A stretch of 64,000 bases of DNA, from positions 127,357-191,356 of the forward strand of contig CALGAW010000010.1 of the NCBI GenBank assembly GCA_937959115.1, read 5' to 3'. The translations under genes and the position numbers were made by a program. This document shows, in pieces, positions 37,266 to 46,230 of the stretch (position 1 is its first letter; every line of letters starts with the position of its first letter). This DNA is from an uncultured Saprospiraceae bacterium. Its GTDB lineage: Bacteria; Bacteroidota; Bacteroidia; Chitinophagales; Saprospiraceae. The notes under the pieces are model-generated. The model did no database searches. It was not told the DNA's origin and saw nothing but the letters and a program-made list of their open reading frames with translations.

Positions 37266-37407
37266 TGACAATGAAGACTGGTGGAAGCCCCAGAATAAAA
37301 ATCTAATACCATCAGTTGGCTAGTTGTTGAGCCCTAAAAAGATTTTCTTTGTGGACTTCAGAATAGTATTATTCTTAAATTTGTTCTCTTTTTTCATAAA
37401 CAAAGGC

Positions 37408-37415
37408 TATCTTTG
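37408..37415 (+). promoter_or_regulatory. rpsA promoter -7 element
   Basis: TATCTTTG exactly matches TAnnTTTG, 45 bases before the rpsA ATG. A TTG at 37381-37383 lies 24 bases upstream, slightly further than the usual -33 spacing. Confidence 0.6.
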
Positions 37416-37460
37416 TGCGCTAATTTTATTTTTTAACCTTTTAAACCTAATTTATCTCTT

Positions 37461-39590
37461 ATGAGTGAGAAAAATTTGGAGAATCAAAACGAAGAAGTTG
37501 TCCCAACGGAAACTTCTGAAAACCAAGAAGCTAAAGCGGAAAAAACTGTAGAGCCTACAGAAACTCCCAAGGCCGAAGAGCCAACCGCAGCTAAAGAACC
37601 AGCAACTGAGAAACCTGCAACCGAGGAACCAGCAGCTGAAGAAACGAAAAAACCAGTCGCTAAGAAGCCAAAAATGAAGAAGGCACCTGTAGAGGAGCCA
37701 GCAGAGCAGGAAGAAGAGGAAGAAGCATTTGTGGAAGAGCCAGAAACTGCACATGACGACTATGACTGGGATCAAGCTTCTAAAAACACTAGTATTTATA
37801 CCGAAGAAGAACGCATGCAGTTTGAGCAAATGTACTCAGCAACGCTTACGAAAGTAGCAGAGAGTGCGATTGTAGCTGCTACGGTATCTGCTATAAATGG
37901 TGGTGATGTTGTCCTTGACATTAATTCAAAATCTGACGGTCTTCTAGCCTTATCTGAGTTTAGAGACATTCCTGACATGAAAATTGGTGATAAAGTCGAT
38001 GTATATGTTGAGGAGCAAGAAGACGAAAATGGTCAACTGAAGCTTTCTAGAAGAAAAGCAAAAATCCTTAGAGCTTGGGAAGCAATTAAAGATTCCTACG
38101 AGCAAGGAACTGTTATCCACGGTACAGTTATCAGTAAGACAAAAGGTGGTTTGATTGTAAATGCTGGTGGTTTAGAAACATTCTTACCAGGATCGCAAAT
38201 TGATATTAAACCAATTATTGACTATGATTCCTATGTAGGAAAATCAATGGAATTCAAAGTAGTGAAAATCAACGAAGCGATTAAAAACGCAGTTGTATCA
38301 CACAAAGCATTGATTGAAAGTGATCTTGAAGAACAACGTCAAGCAATTATGGCTGAACTTGAAAAAGGTCAGGTATTGGAAGGACTTGTTAAGAACATCA
38401 CTGACTTTGGAGCATTCCTTGATCTTGGTGGTGTAGATGGATTGTTGTATATCACGGATATTTCATGGGGAAGAATCTCGCATCCTAGTGAATTGCTAGA
38501 GCTTAACCAGAAGATCAACGTTGTTGTACTTGATTTTGATGACAACAAGAAACGAATCTCTCTTGGTCTTAAGCAATTGCAACCACATCCATGGGAAGTA
38601 CTTTCAGGCGAGCTTGAAGAAGGATCTGTGGTTAAAGGGAAAATTGTTAACATTGAAGATTATGGAGCATTCCTTGAAATTCAACCGGGCGTAGAAGGAT
38701 TGATCCACGTATCTGAGATATCATGGAGCAACCAGCCTGTAAATGCAAGAGAATTCTTTAAACTAAATCAGGAATACGAAGCAAAAGTTGTTACAATCGA
38801 CAGAGAAGAGCGTAAGATGTCATTAAGTCTTAAGCAATTGGCTGAAGATCCTTGGAGCAAAATTGGTACGAAATATCCTGAAGGAAGCAGACACACTGGT
38901 GATGTTAAAAACCTAACACCTTATGGTGTTTTTGTTGAGCTAGAAGAAGGAATTGGCGGCATGGTTCACATTTCCGATCTATCTTGGACAAAACGATTTG
39001 GACATCCGTCAGAATACACGAAAGTGGGTACTGAAATAGAAGTTGTCATTCTTCAAATAGACAAAGACAACAGAAAACTCTCACTAGGTCACAAGCAGAT
39101 TGAAGAAAACCCTTGGGATACATTCGAAAACGTATTCCCAGTTGGTTCTTACCATGAAGCGACGATCCTTAGAAGAGACGACAGAGGAGCTATCGTTCAA
39201 TTACCATATGGTTTAGAGGCTTACGCGCCACTTAAGCATGTAAAGAAAGAAGATGGCAAATTTGCTGAAGTTGAAGAAGTACTATATTTCAAAGTGATTG
39301 AGTTCAACAGAGATGATAAGCGAATTCTTGTTTCACATGCACGTTACCTAGAAGATCAGAAACGTGAAGTGAGAGATGGCGAAATCAAGAAAGTTGAAAA
39401 ACAACACAAGGAAACTAGAAAAGCGATCAAAAAGCATCAAGGTACTGCAATGCAGAAAGATACGCTTGGATCACTTGCAGGTTTTTCTCAATTGAAAGAA
39501 CAATTAGCTGAAAATGAAGCCGCTGAGGCCGAAAAGAAGGTTAAGAAGTCTACCAAAAAGACGAAAGCTGCAGAAGAGGAAGAGGAATAA
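37461..39590 (+). CDS. rpsA: 30S ribosomal protein S1 with acidic N-terminal extension
   Basis: A 709-residue protein that binds mRNA on the small ribosomal subunit. Residues 1-about 130 are a disordered Glu/Pro/Ala/Lys-rich extension (repeated EEP, KPA and EEEEEAF). Six S1-type OB domains follow (about 135-205, 215-290, 305-375, 390-460, 475-545 and 560-635). Typical strings are LVKNITDFGAFLDLGGVDG, IVNIEDYGAFLEIQPGVEG and VKNLTPYGVFVELEEGIGG. The Lys/Glu-rich C-terminal tail ends KAAEEEEE. A long N-terminal extension is usual for Bacteroidota S1, which acts in translation initiation with few Shine-Dalgarno sites. Confidence 0.96.
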   Translation: MSEKNLENQNEEVVPTETSENQEAKAEKTVEPTETPKAEEPTAAKEPATEKPATEEPAAEETKKPVAKKPKMKKAPVEEPAEQEEEEEAFVEEPETAHDDYDWDQASKNTSIYTEEERMQFEQMYSATLTKVAESAIVAATVSAINGGDVVLDINSKSDGLLALSEFRDIPDMKIGDKVDVYVEEQEDENGQLKLSRRKAKILRAWEAIKDSYEQGTVIHGTVISKTKGGLIVNAGGLETFLPGSQIDIKPIIDYDSYVGKSMEFKVVKINEAIKNAVVSHKALIESDLEEQRQAIMAELEKGQVLEGLVKNITDFGAFLDLGGVDGLLYITDISWGRISHPSELLELNQKINVVVLDFDDNKKRISLGLKQLQPHPWEVLSGELEEGSVVKGKIVNIEDYGAFLEIQPGVEGLIHVSEISWSNQPVNAREFFKLNQEYEAKVVTIDREERKMSLSLKQLAEDPWSKIGTKYPEGSRHTGDVKNLTPYGVFVELEEGIGGMVHISDLSWTKRFGHPSEYTKVGTEIEVVILQIDKDNRKLSLGHKQIEENPWDTFENVFPVGSYHEATILRRDDRGAIVQLPYGLEAYAPLKHVKKEDGKFAEVEEVLYFKVIEFNRDDKRILVSHARYLEDQKREVRDGEIKKVEKQHKETRKAIKKHQGTAMQKDTLGSLAGFSQLKEQLAENEAAEAEKKVKKSTKKTKAAEEEEE

Positions 39591-39606
39591 CTGATTTGAT
39601 TTTATA

Positions 39607-39645
39607 AAAAAGCTCCTTCTTAATTTTTTTAAGAGGGAGCTTTTC
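39607..39645 (+). terminator. Terminator of rpsA
   Basis: A stem including AAAAGCTCC and GGAGCTTTT (39607-39622 with 39628-39644), with an internal mismatch and U-rich flanks. Confidence 0.85.
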
Positions 39646-39694
39646 ATTTTTAAACAAAACTGAAATTCTCGTGTTTAGTTAGAAATGAAATTTT

Positions 39695-39997
39695 ATGATA
39701 AAGGCCAAGTTTGAAGACTTAATCAACTCCGAGATTCCAGTACTAATTGATTTCCATGCGCATTGGTGCGGGCCATGCAAAACAATGACTCCCATTTTGG
39801 AAGATCTTAAAAAGAAAATGGGCAAGCAAATTAAAATCATCAAGGTTGACATTGAAAAGAACAGATCACTTACCGCAAAATATCAAGTTCAAGGCGTCCC
39901 GACCCTTATGATCTTTAATGAAGGTGAATTGAGATGGAGAAAATCAGGAGTACACACCGCAACACAGCTTGAAAAGATAATTCTTGAACATGCTTGA
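39695..39997 (+). CDS. Thioredoxin
   Basis: A 100-residue cytoplasmic thioredoxin fold. The redox motif WCGPCK has Cys25 and Cys28. The cis-proline loop GVPTLMIF and the early VLIDFHAHWC strand are present. It reduces disulfides in client proteins. It lies about 105 bases after rpsA beyond a terminator, so it is separately transcribed. Thioredoxin is clear; whether it is the main trxA cannot be told. Confidence 0.93.
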   Translation: MIKAKFEDLINSEIPVLIDFHAHWCGPCKTMTPILEDLKKKMGKQIKIIKVDIEKNRSLTAKYQVQGVPTLMIFNEGELRWRKSGVHTATQLEKIILEHA

Positions 39998-40119
39998 TCT
40001 TAAACCCGCATTATGCAATAGGAATCAAGATTAAGAAATACCAGTTTATTTTTTTTACTTGATCGTTATAACGATAAAAAATTTATTGATATTATTACAC
40101 CCAATAAATTAGTCTCATT

Positions 40120-40536
40120 ATGACGAAAAGATATTTCAGTTACTTTTCTTTTGTTCTTATTGTCCTGTTTTCTGGTTGTACCGATTCTGTTTCAAAAAAA
40201 TCGACATCAGAAAGGTCTATCTCCACCAATCAATTTCAAAAAATTAAGGTTGAAGCATTTGCAGCAAAAATTCAAGCGCTTCCAAATGAACAATTGGTTG
40301 ACGTTAGAACACCTCAAGAATTTAAGGCTGGTGCGATACAGGATGCTGTAAATCTGAACTTCTACGATAAAGATTTCAAACAGCAACTCGATAAACTGGA
40401 CAAATCAAAGCCAGTAATGGTTTATTGTAAGTCTGGTGGAAGGAGTGGTAAAACACTTGACATGCTTAAAGGAATGGGGTTTACGGAAGCTTACGACTTG
40501 ATTGGTGGGTATACTCAGTGGTCTGCGGTTAGGTAA
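40120..40536 (+). CDS. Rhodanese-domain lipoprotein
   Basis: A 138-residue protein. The lipoprotein signal (MTKRYFSYFSFVLIVLFSGC) places the lipidated Cys at 20. The single rhodanese domain (about 40-138) contains LVDVRTPQEFKAGAI and the active-site loop VYCKSGGRSG with catalytic Cys103, then LIGGYTQW. Rhodaneses carry sulfane sulfur. A periplasm-facing lipidated form probably handles thiosulfate or persulfide in the envelope. It is a single-gene unit. Confidence 0.9.
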   Translation: MTKRYFSYFSFVLIVLFSGCTDSVSKKSTSERSISTNQFQKIKVEAFAAKIQALPNEQLVDVRTPQEFKAGAIQDAVNLNFYDKDFKQQLDKLDKSKPVMVYCKSGGRSGKTLDMLKGMGFTEAYDLIGGYTQWSAVR

Positions 40537-40738
40537 GGCGTACATGGTATTAAAAGTTGATTTTATCAATCTACTCAAGGCGTAATGAGCGAAATTAGTC
40601 CTCTTTTTTTGCCCCATTAAGTTTGTGTCAGAATATCTTAAAAAAGGCATTAAAGATGATCATCTTTTTAGGGTAATTTGCCTCTATTGACGCACTTTGC
40701 TTCCTATTCCTTGAATTTTCAGCAATAGACAGATGTCT

Positions 40739-42385
40739 CTACTTCGCTAAAAATGCCTCGAAGTCTTTCAGACTTAACGTGTTCAAACACATATCAGCTG
40801 TCAGCCCACCCTTTCGAGCGGCGCAAACACCAAAGTGTACGTGGTGAATGCCATCCATGCTGTGTGCATCCGGATTGATGGCGATTTTGACGCCGCGCTC
40901 CATGGCATAAGGAATCCACACCCAATCAATGTCCAGTCTGTGGGGATTTGCATTGAGCTCTATGATTACATTATTGGCAGCACAGGCATCAATGATTTGC
41001 TTGTGATCCAAAGGATAGCCCTTACGGGCCAAAAGCAATCGGCTGGTAGGATGGCCTAAAATAGTCGTGTACGGGTTCTCAATCGCCTTAATGAGCCTCT
41101 GAGTGGCCTTTTCTTCATCCATCTTGAGATTGGTGTGAACAGATGCAACGATAAAGTCAAATCTGGCGAGCATATCTTCTTCGTAATCTAGGCTTCCATC
41201 ATTGAGGATGTCGGACTCAATTCCTTTAAATATTTTGAAAGGCGCGAGCTCTTTGTTGAGTTGATCGATCTCTTCCATTTGCTGGAGCACGCGATCGGGT
41301 TTGAGACCATTCGCATAAAAGGCAGCTTTGGAGTGATCGGTAATGCCAAGATACTCATAGCCGCTGTCTCTAGTGTATTCTGCCATTTCTCGTAGGGTAT
41401 GGAGTCCATCACTGTATGTACTATGATTGTGGAGGATTCCTTTGATGTCGCTATCTACAATTAGTTGAGGCAGCGTTTGTTTTTTGGCTTGTTCAATCCA
41501 GGCATCATCATCTCTAAGTTCTGGATCGATGTAGTGGATGCTTGCCTTCTCGAAAACTGCTTGCTCTGTAGGTAATCCTTTAAACTCTTTTTCAGCTGCT
41601 GCAGCGACGAACGCTTCTAGGAAGTCACGTGGGCCAGTTGTTTTGAACAGTTTTGAACCAAATGCCTCTGCTGGACACAAGTGAACCGTGATCGGTACTT
41701 CGTTTTTGGTTTTCCCTGTGATCTTGGTATCTGTTTGCTCTGTGCAGTTAATCAATGTTTTTATTTGATCGGCCATGGTTTGGTCTGCTAGGAGTTCGAT
41801 TTGTTTGATAATGGTAAGCTTTCGGCGCATTTCCCCAGTTAATACGACGAGTCCATTGTTTGTTGCTTTTTTGATTTCTTCGATTAAACCTAGCGCTTCT
41901 TGCTCAAAGGTAGCATAGTGAAACTTGTCTCTTGACTGCAGGAAATAAAGAAGTTTGCCTTGGATATCTGCTTGCGTTTTATCTCCGAATCCATTGAGAG
42001 CGATTAGTCGGTTTTCGTTACAAGCGTAGAGCAATTCTCCGACACTTTCGATTTCGAGTTCTTTCCAAAGTTGCGCAATCTTTTTAGGGCCTAATCCTTT
42101 GATTGAGATGAGATCCTGAATTCCTGGTGGAGTGATGGCAAGGTATTCCTCTAGTTTTTTCATGGTGCCCGTTCCCACAATTTCTTTGATTTTGGACACG
42201 GATGATTTGCCGACGCCTTTGATTTCTTCGAGCTCTTTTTCTGATAGTGATTCGAGGGGTGTGGTTTGTTTTCGTAGTTGAATATAGACGTTATTGTAGG
42301 TTTTACCACGGTATTTATCTTTTCCATGCACATCGATCAAATCGGCAAGGAATTTAAACTTTTGAGCGATTTCTTTATTAGTCAT
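40739..42385 (-). CDS. polX: PolX-like protein: degenerate X-family polymerase domain plus intact PHP nuclease
   Basis: A 548-residue protein with the PolX architecture. Helix-hairpin-helix motifs (ELEEIKGVGKSSVSKI at 51-66, DLISIKGLGPKKIAQL at 91-106) are followed by the polymerase palm (about 175-300) and the PHP domain (about 310-548). The PHP metal ligands look complete: HNHSTYSDG (His319, His321), GITDHS, IESDI, VASVHTN, LGHPTSR and NPDAHS. In active PolX the palm has G-S-x-R-R followed by D-x-D. Here it reads GEMRRK then KQIEL, so both aspartates are Gln195 and Glu197. The third Asp strand (EVPITVHL) also lacks an acid. DNA synthesis is therefore unlikely, while 3'-5' exonuclease or phosphoesterase activity is plausible. 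Confidence 0.88.
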   Translation of the reverse strand: MTNKEIAQKFKFLADLIDVHGKDKYRGKTYNNVYIQLRKQTTPLESLSEKELEEIKGVGKSSVSKIKEIVGTGTMKKLEEYLAITPPGIQDLISIKGLGPKKIAQLWKELEIESVGELLYACNENRLIALNGFGDKTQADIQGKLLYFLQSRDKFHYATFEQEALGLIEEIKKATNNGLVVLTGEMRRKLTIIKQIELLADQTMADQIKTLINCTEQTDTKITGKTKNEVPITVHLCPAEAFGSKLFKTTGPRDFLEAFVAAAAEKEFKGLPTEQAVFEKASIHYIDPELRDDDAWIEQAKKQTLPQLIVDSDIKGILHNHSTYSDGLHTLREMAEYTRDSGYEYLGITDHSKAAFYANGLKPDRVLQQMEEIDQLNKELAPFKIFKGIESDILNDGSLDYEEDMLARFDFIVASVHTNLKMDEEKATQRLIKAIENPYTTILGHPTSRLLLARKGYPLDHKQIIDACAANNVIIELNANPHRLDIDWVWIPYAMERGVKIAINPDAHSMDGIHHVHFGVCAARKGGLTADMCLNTLSLKDFEAFLAK

Positions 42386-42452
42386 CGTTGGGATGTTAAG
42401 TATATTGACTAGAAACGAACCTACTGGTTACAATTCTCCTGATGTTGTTTAA

Positions 42453-42487
42453 TTAAAAAATGCTCACCCCAAAGAAGGATGAGCATT
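42453..42487 (-). terminator. Terminator of the rplU-rpmA operon
   Basis: On the minus strand AATGCTCA pairs with TGAGCATT (42480-42487 with 42459-42466), followed by six Ts (complement of 42455-42460). It lies 26 bases past the rpmA stop. Confidence 0.88.
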
Positions 42488-42512
42488 GTATTTTTCATGA
42501 GAGAAATTTCGG

Positions 42513-44018
42513 TTACTTTTTGCGACCTCCGTCTAGCTCATCTTGAAGTTTTTTCAACTCTTCCCATTTCCCTTCAGCAGCAAGAGCTGACTGTTCAGGC
42601 CAAGTAGAAGGATTGTGCATTTTGTATCGTGATCCTGCTTTATCAAGAATTGCTTGGAGTGTTTCTTGGCTTGCTGCTGCAAGTTCAGAGAACAAGAAGA
42701 TTCCATCTTCATTCAATTTTTCTTGAATTTTTGGTCCGATTCCTTCAATTTTTCTAAGGTCATCTTTGTCAGATTTCTTCTTAGGAGCTGCTTTAGGCTT
42801 TTTAGCTTTAGGCTCTTTCTTGGCTTTTGCACCAACACCACCATCAAGCTCATCTTGCCATTTCTTCAGCTCATCCCATTTACCATTAGCAGCCATTTTA
42901 GCTTGTGCTGGCCAAGTAGCTGGGTTGTGCATTTGGAATCTTGATCCAGCGTCTTCTAAAATTTTATTTAGTTTAGCTTCGTCAGAATCAGCTAACTGTT
43001 TGAATGTGTGGATACCACTTTCGTTTAGTTTTTCCTGAATCTTTGGTCCGATACCTTCTATCTTAGTTAAGTCGTCTTTTTTGGCTGGCTCTTCTGCTGC
43101 TGCACCTTTACCACCATCAAGTTCATCTTGCCATTTTTTCAGCTCGTCCCACTTACCATCTGCTGCCATTCTTGCTTGAGCTGGCCACGTAGTTGGATCG
43201 TGCATTTGATATCTAGAGCCTTCAGCTTCTAGAATCATTTTAAGACCTTTCGCTTTACAGTTTGCAAGATCTTCATATGTATCTAACCCGTTTTTAACAA
43301 GGATATCTTGAATCTTAGGACCGATTCCTTCGATTTTAGTAAGGTCATCTTTTGCTTTAGCGACTGGTTCTTCTTTTTTCGCTGCTGCGTCTGCGTCTGC
43401 ATCGGCTTTTGCTTTTGCGTCTGCATCGGCTTTTGCTTTTGCGTCTGCATCAGCTTTTGCTTTTGCGTCTGCATCAGCTTTTGCTTTTGCGGCTGCATCT
43501 GCGTCAGCTTTTGCTGCAGCGTCTGCCTTAGAAGTATCTGCAGGAATGTCTGCAATTTTAGAAACTTCAGCTACTGGAGTTTCCTCTACTTTAGGTGCTT
43601 TTTCTGCTTTCGTATCTTCGAATTTCTTTTTCTTACCAGTTCCTTTTGCAAGAACTTGCTTTTCAGCTTTAAACGCTTTTTTAGCTTCTTTCTTAGCTGG
43701 TTTTTCTTTTTTAACTTTTGAACCACCTGCTGCAGCATTTCTAGCTAATTCTTCAAGTGCTGCTTCAGAAGGAGCAATTCCGACAAAGGTTCTGTTTTTA
43801 AATCCTTTATGGAAAACAACTTTACCTTCAACTTTTGCATGGATAGTATGATCTCTTCCCATGTAAACGTGCTCACCTAAGTGATATTTAGTTCCTCGCT
43901 GTCTGATAATGATATTACCAGCTTTAGCATACTGACCGCCAAAGAGTTTTACTCCAAGTCGTTTACTAATCGAGTCACGTCCGTTATCCGAACTACCTAC
44001 ACCTTTCTTATGTGCCAT
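42513..44018 (-). CDS. rpmA: Ribosomal protein L27 fused to an Ala/Lys/Asp-rich linker and three HhH-type repeats
   Basis: A 501-residue protein; ordinary L27 is about 85. Residues 1-about 86 are complete L27 ([49 protein letters not shown]), a large-subunit protein near the peptidyl-transferase centre. Residues about 95-165 are a basic linker, and about 165-215 a low-complexity Ala/Asp/Lys stretch encoded by a 24-bp DNA repeat. Three units of 79 residues follow (224-302, 315-393, 419-497). Each starts [14 protein letters not shown] or a close variant (a helix-hairpin-helix nucleic-acid-binding motif) and ends [16 protein letters not shown]. The frame is continuous with no internal stop. It lies 38 bases after rplU. 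The extension should project from the ribosome or be processed. Confidence 0.9.
   Translation of the reverse strand: MAHKKGVGSSDNGRDSISKRLGVKLFGGQYAKAGNIIIRQRGTKYHLGEHVYMGRDHTIHAKVEGKVVFHKGFKNRTFVGIAPSEAALEELARNAAAGGSKVKKEKPAKKEAKKAFKAEKQVLAKGTGKKKKFEDTKAEKAPKVEETPVAEVSKIADIPADTSKADAAAKADADAAAKAKADADAKAKADADAKAKADADAKAKADADADAAAKKEEPVAKAKDDLTKIEGIGPKIQDILVKNGLDTYEDLANCKAKGLKMILEAEGSRYQMHDPTTWPAQARMAADGKWDELKKWQDELDGGKGAAAEEPAKKDDLTKIEGIGPKIQEKLNESGIHTFKQLADSDEAKLNKILEDAGSRFQMHNPATWPAQAKMAANGKWDELKKWQDELDGGVGAKAKKEPKAKKPKAAPKKKSDKDDLRKIEGIGPKIQEKLNEDGIFLFSELAAASQETLQAILDKAGSRYKMHNPSTWPEQSALAAEGKWEELKKLQDELDGGRKK
43399..43494 (-). repeat. 24-bp tandem repeat within the L27 extension
   Basis: Four consecutive 24-bp units (43399-43422, 43423-43446, 43447-43470, 43471-43494) differ by single bases. 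Each encodes an 8-residue ADAKAKAD-type repeat. In-frame copy-number variation is expected. Confidence 0.85.
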
Positions 44019-44056
44019 TTTATCTTAAAATTTAGAATTTTCGAATAATATCAGAA

Positions 44057-44362
44057 TTAAGCTATGCTGTCAATTTTGATTTTAGTAAAGGATTGACGGT
44101 GACCATTTTTCACTTTATATCCTTTACGTCTTTTCTTTTTGAAGACAATTACTTTATCTCCTTTCTGGTGTCCGATAACTGTAGCATTAACAGTTGCAGA
44201 CAACGTTGGTGTACCTAAAGCAACATCTCCGTCATTACTAGTTAGTAGGACATCTTCGAATGTAACTTTATCTCCCTCAGCAGCGTCTAATTGGTGAACG
44301 AAGATCTCTTGATTCTCCTCCACTTTAAACTGTTGCCCGGCAATTTTAACTATTGCAAACAT
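44057..44362 (-). CDS. rplU: 50S ribosomal protein L21
   Basis: A 101-residue protein with standard L21 features: MFAIVKIAGQQFKVEENQEI, the middle strand LLTSNDGDVALGTP, and the basic end KRRKGYKVKNGHRQSFTKIKI. It binds 23S rRNA in the large subunit. It is first in the rplU-rpmA operon, with a good promoter (44398-44427), and unlike its neighbour L27 has no extension. Confidence 0.97.
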   Translation of the reverse strand: MFAIVKIAGQQFKVEENQEIFVHQLDAAEGDKVTFEDVLLTSNDGDVALGTPTLSATVNATVIGHQKGDKVIVFKKKRRKGYKVKNGHRQSFTKIKIDSIA

Positions 44363-44397
44363 TATTTTGATCTTTAAAAAGTTTTAAAAAGCGAGTG

Positions 44398-44427
44398 CAA
44401 AGATATTAATTTCTGGCTTAATTCCAA
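44398..44427 (-). promoter_or_regulatory. Promoter of rplU-rpmA
   Basis: On the minus strand a -33 TTG (complement of 44425-44427) and a -7 TATCTTTG (complement of 44398-44405) are separated by 19 bases, 35 bases before the ATG. Confidence 0.8.
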
Positions 44428-44550
44428 TAGATAAATTGATTATTTTATTTCATCGAGATTCGAATCTAAACGTCTTCTAGTCCTTGAAATTATTATCATT
44501 CTGCATATTTCAAGTAAAGACTGTATAAAACACTGAACAAGAGACGATTT

Positions 44551-45009
44551 CTAACCTTTTTGGAAAATTTTCATTTCACATTCTAGAAATAGGTCAGTAT
44601 CATTAAAGACTTTCGCCCTAATTAGAGAAACACTTAGTACCTCACGTTCTACAATTATTTCAGTGTAAATACGAGAGCCAACAGCAGGTAACTTTAGGAT
44701 TGAACAGTTTTTAACTGAGGCGATATAACCAAGTACTGGTTCAAGAAGCGTGACGCCTTGTTTCTGTGCTTTCTGAATGCCAAGATAGCCTGCCCGAATA
44801 GCTGCTGTTTGTGCAACGTTTTCAATTAGCCCTGGTTCAGTAAATAGATTGTTGCTACAGAAAATATTGTCTGATAGGATATCGAAACTACTTAATGAGC
44901 GAACTTCGTCGTGCTCCAGGAGCTGATCAATCATCACCATTGGTGACTTCTGTGGAATCATTTGATGGACTTGATCACTAGCTAATATTGGGTTCGTTAG
45001 TTGAGACAT
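44551..45009 (-). CDS. Hotdog-fold 3-hydroxyacyl-ACP dehydratase-like protein
   Basis: A 152-residue single hotdog domain. It has IPQKSPMVMIDQLL near the start and a central helix FTEPGLIENVAQTAAIRAGY, and resembles the FabZ/ApeP-like dehydratases of aryl polyene and flexirubin clusters. These remove water from 3-hydroxyacyl-ACP. The usual P-H-[KR]-x-P motif is P-Q-K-S-P here, and the FabZ GHFPG motif is absent, while the helix Glu (LIEN) is kept, so activity is uncertain. It lies 6 bases after the DarB-like gene in the same transcription unit. Confidence 0.75.
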   Translation of the reverse strand: MSQLTNPILASDQVHQMIPQKSPMVMIDQLLEHDEVRSLSSFDILSDNIFCSNNLFTEPGLIENVAQTAAIRAGYLGIQKAQKQGVTLLEPVLGYIASVKNCSILKLPAVGSRIYTEIIVEREVLSVSLIRAKVFNDTDLFLECEMKIFQKG

Positions 45010-45015
45010 CGTAAA

Positions 45016-46152
45016 TTAGACAACGGTTAATAAGGAATAAGCATAACTAAATCTTGCACTTTCTGGTACACTGAGTAGAATTTTATCGCCCTTCTTGAGT
45101 TTTCCTGAGTAAAATAGTTCTTCCATCATAAGATAAATAGAAGCAGATCCAACATTACCTACTCTAGTAAGATTTGTAAACCATTTCTCCTGAGGAATTG
45201 GATGTCCGAAATGTTCTAGTGCTTCTGCTACCTTTTTTCTAAAGAATTCAGAAGATAGATGCGGTAAGAAATAGTCAATGTTAGACAATTCTAATCCTTT
45301 TTCTTGGCAGGTTTCAATCATGTGCTTTACACCAAAGTGTGCAATGTTTTTACCCAGCATTTTGACATCTTGCTTCATTGCAAATATGGACTGGTTGATC
45401 AGTTCGTTTGTGTTAAACTCTTTCCATCCTCGGAGTCTTCCATCTTCATCTTTATCTGCTGCCGCATACATACAAGTGTCGAGCTCATTGGCAAATGAAA
45501 CGCTTGAGACCCATTCTACCTTAAGTGAGCATTCGCCACGAGGCTTATTTTCCATTAGGGCGATTCCTGCTCCATCAGAAAGCATCCATCTAAGGAAGTC
45601 TTTTTCAAATGCTATATAGGGGTTTTCGTTAAGATTATTGAGATTATTTGCTTCTGGTTCGAAGTTTTTGCCTTGAAGCATTGGAGAAATCATTTCACTT
45701 CCCCCGCAAACTGCATTGTTTGAATTACCTGACTTTATAGAAAGAAAGCCATATTTAAAGGCATGCATTCCTGAACAACAAGCACCAGAAGGCGAAATAA
45801 TTTCCATGGGATGCGACTTTAGAAGTCCATGCACCATTGCCGTATGAGACGGTAACATTTGATCGATAAGAGATGTACCACAAGCGAGTACCTCAATATC
45901 TTTTAACTGAAAAGAATCATCTACTAACCCCTTGATTGCTTCGTGGACTAGTTCTGCATTGTTGTGTGTGATAGAACCGTCTTTTCTTAAAACATAGTAT
46001 CTCGTCTTAATTCCATTATTTCGCAACACAATACGCCTTGCTCTGGACGGTTGATTATTAATCATGCCCAGGTATCCTTCCATATCATCACACCCAATTG
46101 GTTCATTTGGTAGGAACTTCGATAACTTTGTAATAAATACTTCTTGCAACAT
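45016..46152 (-). CDS. darB: DarB-like ketosynthase III (dialkylresorcinol-forming)
   Basis: A 378-residue thiolase-fold ketosynthase. The probable nucleophile Cys126 lies in SGACCSGMHAF. The His is in YFLPHLSSEF and the Asn in RVGNVGSAS, giving the Cys-His-Asn set of KAS III enzymes. In flexirubin and dialkylresorcinol pathways DarB joins two beta-ketoacyl chains by Claisen and Michael-type steps into a cyclohexanedione, which DarA aromatises. A DarA-like gene is next to it. It has its own promoter (46231-46260) and is co-transcribed with the dehydratase gene. Confidence 0.82.
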   Translation of the reverse strand: MLQEVFITKLSKFLPNEPIGCDDMEGYLGMINNQPSRARRIVLRNNGIKTRYYVLRKDGSITHNNAELVHEAIKGLVDDSFQLKDIEVLACGTSLIDQMLPSHTAMVHGLLKSHPMEIISPSGACCSGMHAFKYGFLSIKSGNSNNAVCGGSEMISPMLQGKNFEPEANNLNNLNENPYIAFEKDFLRWMLSDGAGIALMENKPRGECSLKVEWVSSVSFANELDTCMYAAADKDEDGRLRGWKEFNTNELINQSIFAMKQDVKMLGKNIAHFGVKHMIETCQEKGLELSNIDYFLPHLSSEFFRKKVAEALEHFGHPIPQEKWFTNLTRVGNVGSASIYLMMEELFYSGKLKKGDKILLSVPESARFSYAYSLLTVV

Positions 46153-46230
46153 TACGTTTTTTTCCTCCTAGCAGCGATCAAATAATGTTGAATTTACTAT
46201 TTGATTGTTACTTATCGTTCAAAATTTTGA

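Larger units (their letters stand above)
36781..37460. other. Long intergenic region between zapB-like gene and rpsA
   Basis: About 680 bases. It holds the probable promoter of the zapB-zapA unit, then about 300 plain AT-rich bases. The GC-rich island at 37161-37265 and the rpsA -7 element at 37408-37415 follow. No coding frame is accepted. Confidence 0.5.

Noticed and set aside
37106-37312. Minus-strand 68-codon frame through the GC-rich island
   Set aside because: A Cys/Ser/Arg/Pro-rich product of a repeat-like GC-rich element, with no start context or family features.
43308-43851. Plus-strand frames antisense to the L27 extension
   Set aside because: Phe/Cys-rich or Ala/Phe-rich shadows of the low-complexity Ala/Lys/Asp coding strand.
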